Assembly (NCBI RefSeq): GCF_000430665.1
Contig: NZ_KE387188.1
Coordinates: forward strand, 97,360-161,359
Source: Aquimarina muelleri DSM 19832
GTDB taxonomy: Bacteria; Bacteroidota; Bacteroidia; Flavobacteriales; Flavobacteriaceae
Length of the DNA: 64,000 bases
Reading direction: 5' to 3'
Positions 35,177 to 45,099 of the stretch are shown here, piece after piece (the stretch's first letter is position 1; each line of letters begins with the position of its first letter). A program made the translations under genes and the position numbers. The notes beneath the pieces are model-generated. The model worked only from the letters and a program-made list of their open reading frames with translations, was not told where the DNA came from and did no database searches.

Positions 35177-35773
35177 TTATTTAAACATTCTTACAAATAA
35201 GCCTTTACGTTTATAATATTGAAGTTCTTTCATATCTAGAGGTTTCTTCTCTTCTGCAAGACATATACTCTCTATATACTCGTCATAAGTCATTCCTTTT
35301 TCTTCTAAGAACCCTATTAGATATTTTTCGGCTACCTCGATTCCTCCTGCTTGTTCGATTGACAGGATTTTTCTATAAAGTTCACTTACCAGTTCAATAG
35401 TTTTTCTAGGGGGAGCTTTTCTTCTTGCAAAAAAAGAAGATATTTCTCCCGTATCATCTAATTTAACTTCAAAATCAGTGATTACCCAGTAAAATCGTCC
35501 GTCTTTTGCCATATTTTTCACTAAAGCATGCATATTTTTCTTTTCTCCTAATCTTTCCCACAACCATTTAAATATAACTTTAGGCATATCTGGATGTCTA
35601 ATTACATTATGAGGTTGCCCTATCAACTCATACTCCTCATAACCAGATATTTCCATAAAATAATCATTTGCATATTCAATAACCCCTTTGGGGTTCGTTT
35701 TACTCATGATGGTTTGTTTTAGATCTAAAACAATCTCTACATTGATAGGTTCTGGTCTTTTTAGTGCTTTCAT
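35177..35773 (-). CDS. Stand-alone Aer-type PAS domain protein
   Basis: A 198 aa cytoplasmic protein. Residues 12-130 are a PAS domain of the Aer/redox type, with PKGVIEYANDYFMEISGY and the hallmark NVIRHPDMP. After it comes a helical tail of about 65 residues but no kinase, cyclase or methyl-accepting domain. It could signal by protein-protein contact. Its promoter carries a TGAC-N4-GTCA palindrome in the position of an FNR/CRP-type activator site. Confidence 0.85.
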   Translation of the reverse strand: MKALKRPEPINVEIVLDLKQTIMSKTNPKGVIEYANDYFMEISGYEEYELIGQPHNVIRHPDMPKVIFKWLWERLGEKKNMHALVKNMAKDGRFYWVITDFEVKLDDTGEISSFFARRKAPPRKTIELVSELYRKILSIEQAGGIEVAEKYLIGFLEEKGMTYDEYIESICLAEEKKPLDMKELQYYKRKGLFVRMFK

Positions 35774-35802
35774 ATTTATCTATACTAGTTAATATTTTGG
35801 CA

Positions 35803-35846
35803 CAAAACTAGTAGGAACATGAAGTTCAAAACATGACAAAAGTCAT
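35803..35846 (-). promoter_or_regulatory. PAS gene promoter with CRP/FNR-like site
   Basis: On the minus strand: -7 box TAGTTTTG (35803-35810), -33 TTTG (35827-35830) with 16-nt spacing, and a perfect palindrome ATGAC-AAAA-GTCAT (35833-35846) centred about 40 bp upstream of the predicted start site. Confidence 0.55.
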
Positions 35847-36022
35847 AGTCTTAATTAAGAAAATTAAGGTCTTCAAAATTTTAACGAACCCTTAACTAGT
35901 CACTATTCCCATACAATTTCAAATATATGTAAAACACCTTTTTATTATACGGTGTAACATCTTTTTCTATATCGCGTCATATAATCTAAAATTGTATATT
36001 AACCATCTGCAAAGATTATTAC

Positions 36023-36709
36023 ATGAAAAACGTTATTGAAATTAGAAACATCATCCGAAATTTTCAACTAGGCCAAGAAACGGTTTATGTACTTAAAGGT
36101 ATAGACCTAGATATTACCCGAGGAGAATATTTGGCTATAATGGGACCTTCTGGATCTGGTAAGTCTACACTCATGAACCTCTTAGGATGTTTGGACACAC
36201 CAACTGGGGGAGCTTATATTCTTAATGGAAATGATGTAAGTGAAATGACCGATAATGAGTTGGCAGATATTCGTAATCGCGAAATAGGTTTTGTATTTCA
36301 AACCTTTAATTTACTTCCCAGAACTACGGCATTGGATAATGTTGCTTTACCTATGGTATATGCAGGTATTTCTAAAAAAGATAGGATTATTAGAGCCGAA
36401 GAAGTATTAAGAGATGTTGGACTTTCGGATCGTATGGATCATAAACCTAATCAGCTTTCGGGAGGTCAAAGACAACGTGTTGCTGTTGGAAGGGCACTGG
36501 TAAATAAACCTTCTATAATTCTGGCAGATGAACCGACAGGAAATCTGGATTCTAAAACCTCTCTAGAGATCATGCAACTCTTTGATGAAATTCACGCTGC
36601 GGGTAATACTGTTATTTTAGTAACCCATGAGGAGGAGGTTGCAGCTCATGCACATCGAGTTATTCGATTGCGTGATGGGGTGATCGAAAGTGATGTAAGA
36701 AATAAATAA
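36023..36709 (+). CDS. LolD/MacB-type ABC transporter ATPase
   Basis: A 228 aa ATPase of the MacB/LolD/FtsE class, which drives mechanotransmission-type transporters acting on lipoproteins, peptides or drugs. Walker [10 protein letters not shown] near 44, Q-loop [13 protein letters not shown], signature LSGGQRQR near 142, Walker [14 protein letters not shown] near 160 and switch VTHEEEVA. No permease gene is adjacent: the next gene is a sodium:solute symporter on the same strand. Confidence 0.9.
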   Translation: MKNVIEIRNIIRNFQLGQETVYVLKGIDLDITRGEYLAIMGPSGSGKSTLMNLLGCLDTPTGGAYILNGNDVSEMTDNELADIRNREIGFVFQTFNLLPRTTALDNVALPMVYAGISKKDRIIRAEEVLRDVGLSDRMDHKPNQLSGGQRQRVAVGRALVNKPSIILADEPTGNLDSKTSLEIMQLFDEIHAAGNTVILVTHEEEVAAHAHRVIRLRDGVIESDVRNK

Positions 36710-36793
36710 TTCGTAAAGATCTTCTGGGGTTTTTAAAAACCTTGAAAGTTTAAGATTAATTCGTATTTTGGAGATTCATTTTAACCCAAATTC

Positions 36794-38293
36794 ATGCAAC
36801 CATTACATATCCTGCTTCTCATAGGAGCCTATTTTGGGATTCTTCTTATTATTTCTTATTTCACAGGAAAAAACTCTGGGAATGATGCTTTTTTTAAAGC
36901 TAATCGACAATCTCCTTGGTATATTGTTGCTTTCGGGATGATTGGAGCATCCCTTAGCGGAGTTACTTTTATTTCTGTTCCTGGCTGGGTTGAAGCCTCG
37001 CAATTTAGTTATATGCAGGTCGTCCTAGGATACATTTTAGGATATCTGGTTATAGGCACCATTTTACTTCCTTTATATTACAAACTTAATTTAACTTCTA
37101 TTTACTCTTATCTTCAAGAACGCTTTGGTGATTATTCCTATAAAACCGGAGCTTCGTTCTTTTTGTTATCCAGAGTTATAGGTGCCAGTTTCAGGTTATT
37201 TTTAGTGGCAAATGTTTTACAAGCTATTCTTTTTGACACTTTGGGAGTTCCTTTCTGGATTACTGTTATTATAACTATTTTATTAATATGGTTATATACT
37301 TTTAAATCTGGAATTAAAACTATTGTATGGACAGACACCTTACAAACTTTATTTATGCTAATATCTGTAGGTGTAGCAATATACTACGTCTCAGACGATC
37401 TGGAAATTAAAGGATCTAATTTGTTAGCTTATGTACTAGATAGTGAGCTATCTAAAACTTTCTTTTTTGATGATTTTAAAAGTGCTAATTATTTTTGGAA
37501 ACAATTTTTATCCGGAGCATTTATAGCAATTGTAATGACTGGTTTGGATCAGGATATGATGCAAAAAAATCTTACTTGTCGTAGTTTAAAAGATGCTCAA
37601 AAAAACATGTTTTGGTTTACTATTGTTTTAACCATTGTAAATTTTATTTTTTTAGGTCTTGGTTTGCTACTAACCCAATATGCGTCTCAAAATGGAATAG
37701 AAGCACATAAAGATCAGCTTTTTTCGGTAATTGCTACTAAAAGTAATTTAGGCTTTGGTATTGCTATCTTTTTTATACTAGGGCTTATTGCTGCTGCATA
37801 TAGTAGCGCAGATAGCGCTTTAACCTCGTTAACAACATCTTTTAGTATAGATATTTTAGATATCGAAAAAAAACATAACCCATTAGATCAAGTTAAAATC
37901 AGAAAAAAAATACATATTCTGTTCTCCTGTATACTTGTATTGGTTATAATTTCTTTTAAATATATTATAAAAGACGAAAGTGTTATTGCCAAACTATTTA
38001 AGTTTGCAGGGTTTACATATGGCCCATTACTAGGGCTATATGCTTTTGGGCTTTTTACTAAATTCAAAATTAAAGATAAACTAGTACCAATTATATGTTT
38101 TATCTCTGTAGCAATATCAATAATCCTAAATATTGCTTCTCAATTATATATATATATCACAACTAATAATTCGTGGACAACCTCTGAAAGCATAGCAAAA
38201 GAATTATACTACCAAGTAGGTTTTGAAATATTAATTATTAATGGTTTTTTGACTTTTTTAGGATTAATATTGATCCGTAGAAAGGAGTACTAA
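36794..38293 (+). CDS. Sodium:solute symporter (SSS family)
   Basis: A 499 aa inner-membrane carrier with about 13 hydrophobic helices, using the sodium gradient to import an organic solute. The conserved early stretch [16 protein letters not shown] and the later [18 protein letters not shown] helix are typical SSS features. Substrate cannot be assigned. The 3' end overlaps by 30 bp the converging CoA-binding gene. Confidence 0.9.
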   Translation: MQPLHILLLIGAYFGILLIISYFTGKNSGNDAFFKANRQSPWYIVAFGMIGASLSGVTFISVPGWVEASQFSYMQVVLGYILGYLVIGTILLPLYYKLNLTSIYSYLQERFGDYSYKTGASFFLLSRVIGASFRLFLVANVLQAILFDTLGVPFWITVIITILLIWLYTFKSGIKTIVWTDTLQTLFMLISVGVAIYYVSDDLEIKGSNLLAYVLDSELSKTFFFDDFKSANYFWKQFLSGAFIAIVMTGLDQDMMQKNLTCRSLKDAQKNMFWFTIVLTIVNFIFLGLGLLLTQYASQNGIEAHKDQLFSVIATKSNLGFGIAIFFILGLIAAAYSSADSALTSLTTSFSIDILDIEKKHNPLDQVKIRKKIHILFSCILVLVIISFKYIIKDESVIAKLFKFAGFTYGPLLGLYAFGLFTKFKIKDKLVPIICFISVAISIILNIASQLYIYITTNNSWTTSESIAKELYYQVGFEILIINGFLTFLGLILIRRKEY

Positions 38294-38626
38294 TGTACAC
38301 GCAATTTCTACTTTTATATTAGCATCTCTAAGCTTTTGATAAAATTCTGGATTCTCTGTACCTGGGTTAAAAATTACTCTTTCTGGCTTTAGATTTAACA
38401 CTTGGTCATAATATGGTTGTTGTCTAATAGGGTTTAAATATAAAGTAACTGTGTTTATACCCTCTATCATATCTAACTGAGTTTGAATTTCAATTCCAGC
38501 AACCTCTCCCTTTTTTAATCCAATTGCTATAACGTCATGATTATAATTTATCAATTTATTAATTGCCATATTAGAATACCTATCCGCTTTTAGTGATGCT
38601 CCCAACACTAGTGTTTTTTTATTCAT
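38264..38626 (-). CDS. CoA-binding domain protein
   Basis: A 120 aa Rossmann-fold protein of the CoA_binding_2 type, with [16 protein letters not shown] at the N-terminus and [13 protein letters not shown] near residue 85. The ATG at 38626 starts directly at the first beta-strand; a longer frame from 38740 would add a hydrophobic unconserved 38 residues. Its role is unknown; relatives bind CoA or nucleotides. The 3' end overlaps the symporter gene by 30 bp (convergent). Confidence 0.85.
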   Translation of the reverse strand: MNKKTLVLGASLKADRYSNMAINKLINYNHDVIAIGLKKGEVAGIEIQTQLDMIEGINTVTLYLNPIRQQPYYDQVLNLKPERVIFNPGTENPEFYQKLRDANIKVEIACTLVLLSTDQY

Positions 38627-38802
38627 AACTAATATCTTAATTTTAAAAATAAGGAAAATAGCTTTATTGTAATATTTAATAAAAGTATAAATGTTAAAAA
38701 TGATCCTTAAACTGTTAAAAACAAGTAAAACTTGCAACACAAATCAAGAGATCGCGTCTTTTTTATAAAAGATGTATTTTCATAAAATTTAGTTAGTTAC
38801 TT

Positions 38803-38897
38803 TAATAATCAAATTTTATTCATAGTTGATGGTTAGTGTTATCATTTGATTATTATATAAAACCGCCTCTAAAAAAAAATAGAGGCGGTTTTTGGTT
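38803..38897 (+). ncRNA. Candidate small RNA: hairpin plus intrinsic terminator
   Basis: No gene lies between 38627 and 39037. Inside it a perfect 12-bp inverted repeat (TAATAATCAAAT at 38803-38814, ATTTGATTATTA at 38844-38855, loop 29 nt) is followed 5 nt later by a strong terminator (AACCGCCTCT at 38861-38870, AGAGGCGGTT at 38881-38890, then T-rich sequence on the plus strand). There is no upstream coding gene on the plus strand to be terminated. A convincing promoter box is not visible; TATTTTCA near 38775 is a weak candidate. Confidence 0.45.
38861..38897 (+). terminator. Orphan intrinsic terminator
   Basis: A 10-bp G+C-rich stem followed by GGTTTTTGGTTTTT on the plus strand. It is more than 140 bp upstream of the next gene and does not follow a coding sequence on either strand. 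Confidence 0.8.
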
Positions 38898-39037
38898 TTT
38901 CAATATTTTGTTAAAATAAAGTGTAACAGAATCCCCATACCCTCGTCTTACTTCTATATACATGAAATCACTATGCATATGTATTATGCAATACAAAGTA
39001 CAATGTATAACATTCATCAATCAAATAAACATTACAA

Positions 39038-41407
39038 ATGAATACAATTAATCAAAAAATTATTTTATTACTCTTCTCATTCTGGTGTCTTTTACTATCA
39101 GCACAACCAAGTAATAATTCTATAATCGGAACTTTAAAAGGAAAGGTTATTGACAAAAGCTTGCAACAGCCCATCCCCTACGCTACAGTTTCAATTCATG
39201 ACGGATCACATAAAATTATTAGTGGTGGTATAAGCACCGAAAACGGAGATTTTCTAATCTTAGATATCCCCAAAGGGAGGTATACTTTAAAATTACAATT
39301 TATAGGGTACAAAACATATTCTCAATTTATAGAGATTTCTAAAAAGAATAAAGATTTAAATATAGGTATCATTGCATTAGAAGAGGAAGCTGAAACCTTA
39401 GATGATGTTACTGTAATTGCAGAAAGAACTACTATAGAGCAAAAAATTGATCGAAAAGTGATTAATATAGGAAAAGATCTAACCACAACTGGAGGCACTG
39501 CTTCTGAAATAATGAATAATATACCATCAGTTAATCTAGATCAAGATGGAAACATAGCACTTAGAGGTAACCAAAATGTTCGTATTCTTATTGATGGTAA
39601 ACCAACTAATATTGATGCTGCTCAATTACTAAAACAAATTCCTTCTACTTCTATTAAAAAAATAGAACTAATTACTAATCCATCTGCTAAATATAATCCA
39701 GAAGGAATGAGCGGAATTATAAATATCGTATTACATAAAAACAGTAATATAGGTTTTAACGGGAATGTTAATCTAGGTCTTAATTTTGATGAAAATGCAC
39801 GATTTAATAGTTCTGTAGATTTAAATTATAGAACTGGAAAAATAAATTTTTATGGTAACTATGGCAATAACATCACAAAACAATTAAATGGTGGGTTTGT
39901 ATTTAGAGAAGATGAAGATTACAGAACAAACTTTACTTTTTTAGATAATAATAAATCGCATCTTTTTAAAATAGGTTTAGATTATTTTATTAATGATAAC
40001 AATACTATTTCTGTATACACTAATCAAAATTTATTTGATGGCTTAACCTCTGGAAATACTGATATTTTATTTACCGATATTACCTTAAATGATATATCTC
40101 AAAACCTAATCAGCGATAATGATAATTTGGGTTCTACTTATAATTTTGACTATAAGCACGACTTCAAAAAAGAAGGTCATAATATCGAATTAGAAGTAGA
40201 CTATAATAATTTTAATAGTGATAGTGATGATAGGTTTAATTTTACAGGAGGAGATGGATCTTTGATAGACTACAAAGATATTATCGATAATGAGAGAAAT
40301 AACACTACAATTAATTTAGATTATGTAAATCCATTAACTGAAAAAGTTAAGTTAGAATTAGGATATGAAACCCGATTAAGAAGAACAAATAATAAATACC
40401 AATCTACTTTATTTTCAAATTCTAAATATACCTACGATAGAAATATACATTCTTTTTATGCTACTTATGGTCAAAATTTTGAGAAATGGTCCTATCAATT
40501 AGGAGCGCGTGTAGAGAACTATGAAGTAGAAGCTGTTTTTAATGGAGAAAAAGTATTTGAAGATGATATTTTTACAATATATCCTTCTGGATACCTTAAC
40601 TATACTCCTAGCGAAAAAAACAGCTATCAATTAAGTTATAGCAGAAGAATTGACAGGCCTGGGTTAAATCAAGTTAATCCAATTAGAGAATGGAGTACTC
40701 CAAGAATAGTTTCGATCGGAAATCCTTCATTAGATCCACAATTTACAAACTCTATTGAAGCAAATTATACCAAAAAGCTTGATAAAGGATCTATAACTAG
40801 CGGTGTTTTTTATAGGATAATTAATAATGAAATTAACCAAACACTAATAGAAAATCCTGATGTAGAAGAAGGTCAAATATTAACTTTTGGAAATTTTGAC
40901 AATAATTCTGCTTATGGCATAGAAGTATCTAGTAATTATAAGCTAACTAATTGGTGGAGTTTTAACGCTAGTTTTGATCTTTATGGACAAACACAAAAAG
41001 GAATTATAGATAACATAAGTAAAGAAGTAGATGCTGTTATATATAATTTCAGAGTTAACAACAGCTTAAAAGCTACCAAAAATCTAACATTTCAGGTATT
41101 TGGTTTTTACAGAGGGGAACAAGAAGGAGTACAATTTAAAACAAAACCATTTTATTTTATAAATACTGGTGCCCGATATAGTTTTATGGAAGGTAAAGGA
41201 AGTGTCAGTGTTAATTTTAATGATGTTTTTAACACCATGCGTTTTCGATTTTATGGAGATAATCCGTATCCACAAAATGGAGAGTTTAAAGGCGAAACAC
41301 AGACTGTTTTCTTAGGTTTATCGTATAGATTTGGAAGCGGAAAAAATAGAAAAGCTTCTAGAAAACAAAGAGATACTAATGAGAAGTCTGGTGGAGGAAT
41401 ACTTTAA
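39038..41407 (+). CDS. TonB-receptor-like outer-membrane beta-barrel protein
   Basis: A 789 aa outer-membrane protein. Signal peptide 1-21; residues 30-112 form a carboxypeptidase-D-like regulatory beta-sandwich (LKGKVIDKSLQQPIPYATVSI); residues 135-232 are the plug (ALRGNQNVRILIDGKPTNI, VELITNPSAKYNPEGMSGIINI in part); the rest is a barrel of the OMP_b-brl_3 type, ending YRFGSGKNRKASRKQR plus a glycine tail. Probably a substrate-binding transporter; no SusD partner or anti-sigma gene is adjacent, so the ligand is unknown. Confidence 0.9.
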   Translation: MNTINQKIILLLFSFWCLLLSAQPSNNSIIGTLKGKVIDKSLQQPIPYATVSIHDGSHKIISGGISTENGDFLILDIPKGRYTLKLQFIGYKTYSQFIEISKKNKDLNIGIIALEEEAETLDDVTVIAERTTIEQKIDRKVINIGKDLTTTGGTASEIMNNIPSVNLDQDGNIALRGNQNVRILIDGKPTNIDAAQLLKQIPSTSIKKIELITNPSAKYNPEGMSGIINIVLHKNSNIGFNGNVNLGLNFDENARFNSSVDLNYRTGKINFYGNYGNNITKQLNGGFVFREDEDYRTNFTFLDNNKSHLFKIGLDYFINDNNTISVYTNQNLFDGLTSGNTDILFTDITLNDISQNLISDNDNLGSTYNFDYKHDFKKEGHNIELEVDYNNFNSDSDDRFNFTGGDGSLIDYKDIIDNERNNTTINLDYVNPLTEKVKLELGYETRLRRTNNKYQSTLFSNSKYTYDRNIHSFYATYGQNFEKWSYQLGARVENYEVEAVFNGEKVFEDDIFTIYPSGYLNYTPSEKNSYQLSYSRRIDRPGLNQVNPIREWSTPRIVSIGNPSLDPQFTNSIEANYTKKLDKGSITSGVFYRIINNEINQTLIENPDVEEGQILTFGNFDNNSAYGIEVSSNYKLTNWWSFNASFDLYGQTQKGIIDNISKEVDAVIYNFRVNNSLKATKNLTFQVFGFYRGEQEGVQFKTKPFYFINTGARYSFMEGKGSVSVNFNDVFNTMRFRFYGDNPYPQNGEFKGETQTVFLGLSYRFGSGKNRKASRKQRDTNEKSGGGIL

Positions 41408-41563
41408 AGAACTCTTAAAAAAATAGCGTAATAATCTTAAATAATTACAAAAAAATAGCATATTCTGTAACACTATCCATTTTATAACGTTTCTATATAT
41501 AGAATCATGGTTATGATTTATTTGAATTAGCCTTTAAAGAAAAAGTAACCAAGTTATCACGCA

Positions 41564-41594
41564 AAAAACGCGAAGCAATATGTTTCGCGTTTTT
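41564..41594. terminator. Bidirectional terminator
   Basis: AAAAACGCGAA pairs with TTCGCGTTTTT between the converging TonB-receptor-like and FabH genes. Confidence 0.88.
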
Positions 41595-41616
41595 ATTATA
41601 TTTATGTTGCAGACTA

Positions 41617-42624
41617 CTACCATTTTAAAATAGCACTTCCCCAAGTAAAACCACTACCAAAAGCAGCAAGAACTATTATATCTCCTTCTTTTATCTTTCC
41701 TTTTTCCCATGCTTCTGTAAGTGCAATCGGAATAGAAGCTGCTGTAGTGTTACCATATTTTTGAATATTATTAAACACCTGATCATCCGACAATTTAAAC
41801 TTTTTTTGTACAAATTGAGAAATTCTCAAATTTGCCTGATGTGGTATTAACATATCGATATCGGTAGACGAAAGGTTATTGGTTTGCAAACCTTCATTTA
41901 TAACTTCAGAAAAACGCACTACAGCATTCTTAAATACAAATTGACCATTCATATATGGGTAGTACGGAATATTTTCCTGCGGATCTTCTGCAATAATCTC
42001 TGGTACCCAATGCTCTGTACTAGGTCCTTCCAGAGATAATTCTTTTGCATGAGCCCCTTCACTATGCAGATGGGTGGATAAAATCCCTCTTCCCTCTTCT
42101 TCACTTCTGGTTAATACCGCTGCTCCTGCTCCATCCCCAAAAATTACAGAAACCCCTCTACCTCTGGTTGTCATATCTAAACCACCACTATGATTTTCGC
42201 TTCCTATAACTAAGACATTTTTATACATGCCCGTTTTAATAAATTGATCTGCTACGGATAAAGCATAGATAAAACCGCTACATTGGTTACGAACATCTAA
42301 CGCAGGAATTGTTTTCATATTCATCATTTCCTGAACTTGCACTCCTCCTCCTGGAAAATACATATCTGGACTAAGCGTGGCAAAAATAATTAACTCTATG
42401 TCATCTGCTTCAAGATTAGCTCTTTCTAAAGCTATCTTAGCAGCTTTAACTCCCATTACAGAAGTACTATTACCATCTCCTTTTTTAATATGACGTCTCT
42501 CTTTTATACCTGTTCTTTCCTGAATCCATTCATCGTTGGTATCCATTATTTTAGAAAGATCATCATTGGTTACAATATTTTCAGGAACATAAGATCCCAA
42601 ACCTGATATTTTTGAAGTATACAT
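41617..42624 (-). CDS. fabH: 3-Oxoacyl-ACP synthase III family protein
   Basis: Condenses an acyl-CoA with malonyl-ACP to start fatty-acid synthesis. At 335 aa it has the family length and the intact Cys-His-Asn triad: Cys115 in RNQCSGF, His262 in IPHQANLRI, Asn292 in YGNTTAAS. Because it stands alone and is not beside other fab genes or rpmF/plsX, it may be a secondary paralogue using branched or special starters. A promoter box is at 42744-42751. Confidence 0.9.
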   Translation of the reverse strand: MYTSKISGLGSYVPENIVTNDDLSKIMDTNDEWIQERTGIKERRHIKKGDGNSTSVMGVKAAKIALERANLEADDIELIIFATLSPDMYFPGGGVQVQEMMNMKTIPALDVRNQCSGFIYALSVADQFIKTGMYKNVLVIGSENHSGGLDMTTRGRGVSVIFGDGAGAAVLTRSEEEGRGILSTHLHSEGAHAKELSLEGPSTEHWVPEIIAEDPQENIPYYPYMNGQFVFKNAVVRFSEVINEGLQTNNLSSTDIDMLIPHQANLRISQFVQKKFKLSDDQVFNNIQKYGNTTAASIPIALTEAWEKGKIKEGDIIVLAAFGSGFTWGSAILKW

Positions 42625-42743
42625 ATAGCTAGTTATTGTGTATTATGTGCGTTATTCTATCCTTATTAAAAATCTGCCACACAAGATATGTATTCTCTAG
42701 GTATTGGTAAAAGAAACCTTTGTTATATTATATGCGTGCATAA

Positions 42744-42751
42744 CAAACATA
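42744..42751 (-). promoter_or_regulatory. fabH -7 promoter box
   Basis: Minus strand reads TATGTTTG (TAnnTTTG), which would give a leader of about 110 nt. Confidence 0.35.
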
Positions 42752-42840
42752 ACAACAAAGACCTGTTTTTTAGACTTGTATCAAAAACATTTCATAGTAA
42801 AATCGATTAACAATCACCCTATTTAATAAGATATTAAACA

Positions 42841-42872
42841 AGAAAGATGCGCCAACCACAGCGCATCTTTCT
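42841..42872 (-). terminator. Terminator of the TetR/ABC1 kinase operon
   Basis: Perfect 12-bp stem (AGAAAGATGCGC with GCGCATCTTTCT, loop 8 nt), 48 bp past the kinase stop. Confidence 0.85.
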
Positions 42873-42919
42873 AACAACCTAACCAATAAATAAACAAACC
42901 AGATCAGTTAGTTAACTGA

Positions 42920-44227
42920 TCACAGGTACTTTTCAAAATTTTTAACTCTAATCTCAGCTTTAAGATCGTGTAGTAAATTATATAGTCCAAAAAATGTGCG
43001 ATTGATATATAAGAAATGTTTGCTTCCTCTATTACCATTCATTTTTCTTAATTCTGTATCTTTTGAATATTTTTCACTTAGTTCTGTTATTCTATTCCAG
43101 AAATCTTTATCTGCAAAATCAAATATCTCTGAGTTAAGGGGCTTAGTAAATAAACTCAGCATCTCATAAAATAATTTAGAAAAAAATGCTTTTTCTGTAG
43201 GAGAATCCTCTTCTTTCAATATTTCTAACTGAACCATCTTTTGATTGAAAAATTCAGGGTTCTCTATGTTTTCTTTCTCTGCTAACTCAAAATAAGGAGT
43301 ATAAAATTCTAATGGGATTTGTTTTACACATCCAAAATCAATTGCTATCAAATTATTTTCATGATCTACCAAAAAATTGCCTGGATGCGGATCTGCATGC
43401 ACTGCTTTAAGAATATGCATTTGATACATATAAAAATCCCAAAGTGCCTGACCAACCTTATTAGCTATATCCTGATCATTATTTACTTTTGAAAACTCAC
43501 TAAGATGCATCCCATCCATCCAATCCATAGTGATGATACGTTCGCTAGATAAGGATTCATAATATTTAGGAAATCTTAAATTAGGAATTCTTGAACAAGA
43601 TTCCGTAATTTCTTTACTTTGCTTAACCTCTAATATATAATCTGTTTCTTCTAAAAGTTTACCTTCTAACTCTTTAAAATACTTTTCAGAATCTTTTCCT
43701 TTTAAATTAAACATTCTGATAGCGATGGGTTTAACCATCGCTAAATCAGAACTTATACTGTTTGCAACTCCAGGGTATTGAATTTTCACAGCAAGTTTTT
43801 TCCCATCTTTAGTAGCTTTGTGTACCTGACCGATACTCGCAGCATTAACAGATTGAGTTACAAACGAATCATATAAATCTTCTGGATATTTACCATGATA
43901 TTTTTTAAAAGTTTTTCTCACTAAAGGTGGCGAGAGAGGCGGAACACTAAACTGAGATAAGGAAAATTTTTCTACATAAGCATTAGGTAAAATATTTTTT
44001 TCCATAGAAAGCATTTGAGCTACCTTTAACGCGCTTCCTTTTAAATTTTTTAATCCATCATATATATCTGTAGCATTATCTTCATTTAATTGATCTCTGG
44101 TCACATCTGGATTAACTGCTTTTTTGCCATAATATTTTAGATAATTCCCACCCACTTTTACTCCTGTTTTTACAAGCTCTGCCGTCCGTCCTAATTTGCT
44201 GGTAGGTATTTTATCTATTGTCTTCAT
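42920..44227 (-). CDS. ABC1/AarF/UbiB family atypical kinase
   Basis: A 435 aa protein of the ABC1 (ADCK/UbiB) kinase-like family, linked to quinone or lipid metabolism. The N-terminal KxGQ-type extension is represented by LKGSALKVAQMLSM near residue 64; then AAASIGQVHKA-like NAASIGQVHKA, the VAIK-type KLAVKIQYPGV lysine, and the catalytic HADPHPGNFLV loop with IAIDFGCVK as the metal motif. It follows the TetR-like gene by 45 bp on the same strand, so the regulator and kinase form one operon. Confidence 0.9.
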   Translation of the reverse strand: MKTIDKIPTSKLGRTAELVKTGVKVGGNYLKYYGKKAVNPDVTRDQLNEDNATDIYDGLKNLKGSALKVAQMLSMEKNILPNAYVEKFSLSQFSVPPLSPPLVRKTFKKYHGKYPEDLYDSFVTQSVNAASIGQVHKATKDGKKLAVKIQYPGVANSISSDLAMVKPIAIRMFNLKGKDSEKYFKELEGKLLEETDYILEVKQSKEITESCSRIPNLRFPKYYESLSSERIITMDWMDGMHLSEFSKVNNDQDIANKVGQALWDFYMYQMHILKAVHADPHPGNFLVDHENNLIAIDFGCVKQIPLEFYTPYFELAEKENIENPEFFNQKMVQLEILKEEDSPTEKAFFSKLFYEMLSLFTKPLNSEIFDFADKDFWNRITELSEKYSKDTELRKMNGNRGSKHFLYINRTFFGLYNLLHDLKAEIRVKNFEKYL

Positions 44228-44272
44228 TTAGTTTCTTTTATGTTATTTTCTATCCAATTATTAATTATTTCA

Positions 44273-44938
44273 TTAATTCCATTTTATTTTTTCTTTCCAA
44301 AGAAATTTTCCAAAGTCTAATACATTATTAAGAGGTGTATTATCAAACAAATCAAAGATTGTGTTTACCGATTTTTCTATTGCTATATCTGTTTTTTCAA
44401 AGCCTGGTGAGGAATCTTCTTTCCAGAATTTTAATATAAATAGAAATTGTAACCAAGTTCCTTCTGCATAGACTGAAAGAGGATTTTTAGTTATTTTAAA
44501 TGATTTATCCTCATTGCCTTCTTTAATTAATTGTCCTGCAAAATCTTTAATATGTACTCTTAAATCTTTTAATTGTTTTAAATTTTCTATAGGCATACTA
44601 TATCTGTTAAGAGCAAACAAAACATAACTCCGATTTAAAGTTAGTATCTCAAAAAAAGTATAAAAAAATGTAAGTAACTTATCTCTATTTGAAAAAGCCC
44701 CGTACTCATCATTATTATTCATTGCTGTCATGGCATTTATAAAAAAAGTACTCCATATAGCATTATCTACATTATCTAAACTGCCAAAAAAAGAATAAAA
44801 TTCTTCTTCTTTTATTTTATTGTCCTTACAAAATTTATAAACAGAATTTGGATAATGATCCTGTTCCAATACATAATCCATGTATTTTGATATTATGATT
44901 TGGTCATTTATAGTCTGATTCTTTTTACTTGCAGCCAT
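44273..44938 (-). CDS. TetR-like regulator paired with ABC1 kinase
   Basis: A 221 aa all-helical protein. The N-terminal 60 residues look like a divergent TetR helix-turn-helix (NSVYKFCKDNKIKEEEFYSFFGS in place of the usual recognition helix), followed by a TetR-type ligand-binding C-terminal domain. The recognition helix is not canonical. Bacteroidetes genomes commonly place this protein directly before an ABC1 kinase, as here, suggesting a functional pair. Confidence 0.75.
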   Translation of the reverse strand: MAASKKNQTINDQIIISKYMDYVLEQDHYPNSVYKFCKDNKIKEEEFYSFFGSLDNVDNAIWSTFFINAMTAMNNNDEYGAFSNRDKLLTFFYTFFEILTLNRSYVLFALNRYSMPIENLKQLKDLRVHIKDFAGQLIKEGNEDKSFKITKNPLSVYAEGTWLQFLFILKFWKEDSSPGFEKTDIAIEKSVNTIFDLFDNTPLNNVLDFGKFLWKEKIKWN

Positions 44939-45086
44939 ATCTTTATAAATTATTTTTCTACGTAAAGATATAAATTGTTTAATTTATTTCAAAATAAGTT
45001 AAACAAAAAAATATATTAAAAAATTATTTCTGATAAGTATTGAATCTTTTTTGCTCTTAATAATTACAAAATAGACATAGGAAAAA

Positions 45087-45099
45087 GTGTCAGTTTGGC
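45087..45099 (+). promoter_or_regulatory. Operator-like motif upstream of htpG
   Basis: TGTCAGTTTGGCA is an imperfect inverted repeat (TGTCA/TGGCA arms, 3-nt centre) 77 bp before the htpG ATG. It could be a heat-shock regulatory site; the assignment is speculative. Confidence 0.25.

Noticed and set aside
38627-38740. Longer start for the CoA-binding protein
   Set aside because: The extra 38 residues are hydrophobic and precede the first strand of the Rossmann fold; [11 protein letters not shown] is the family start.
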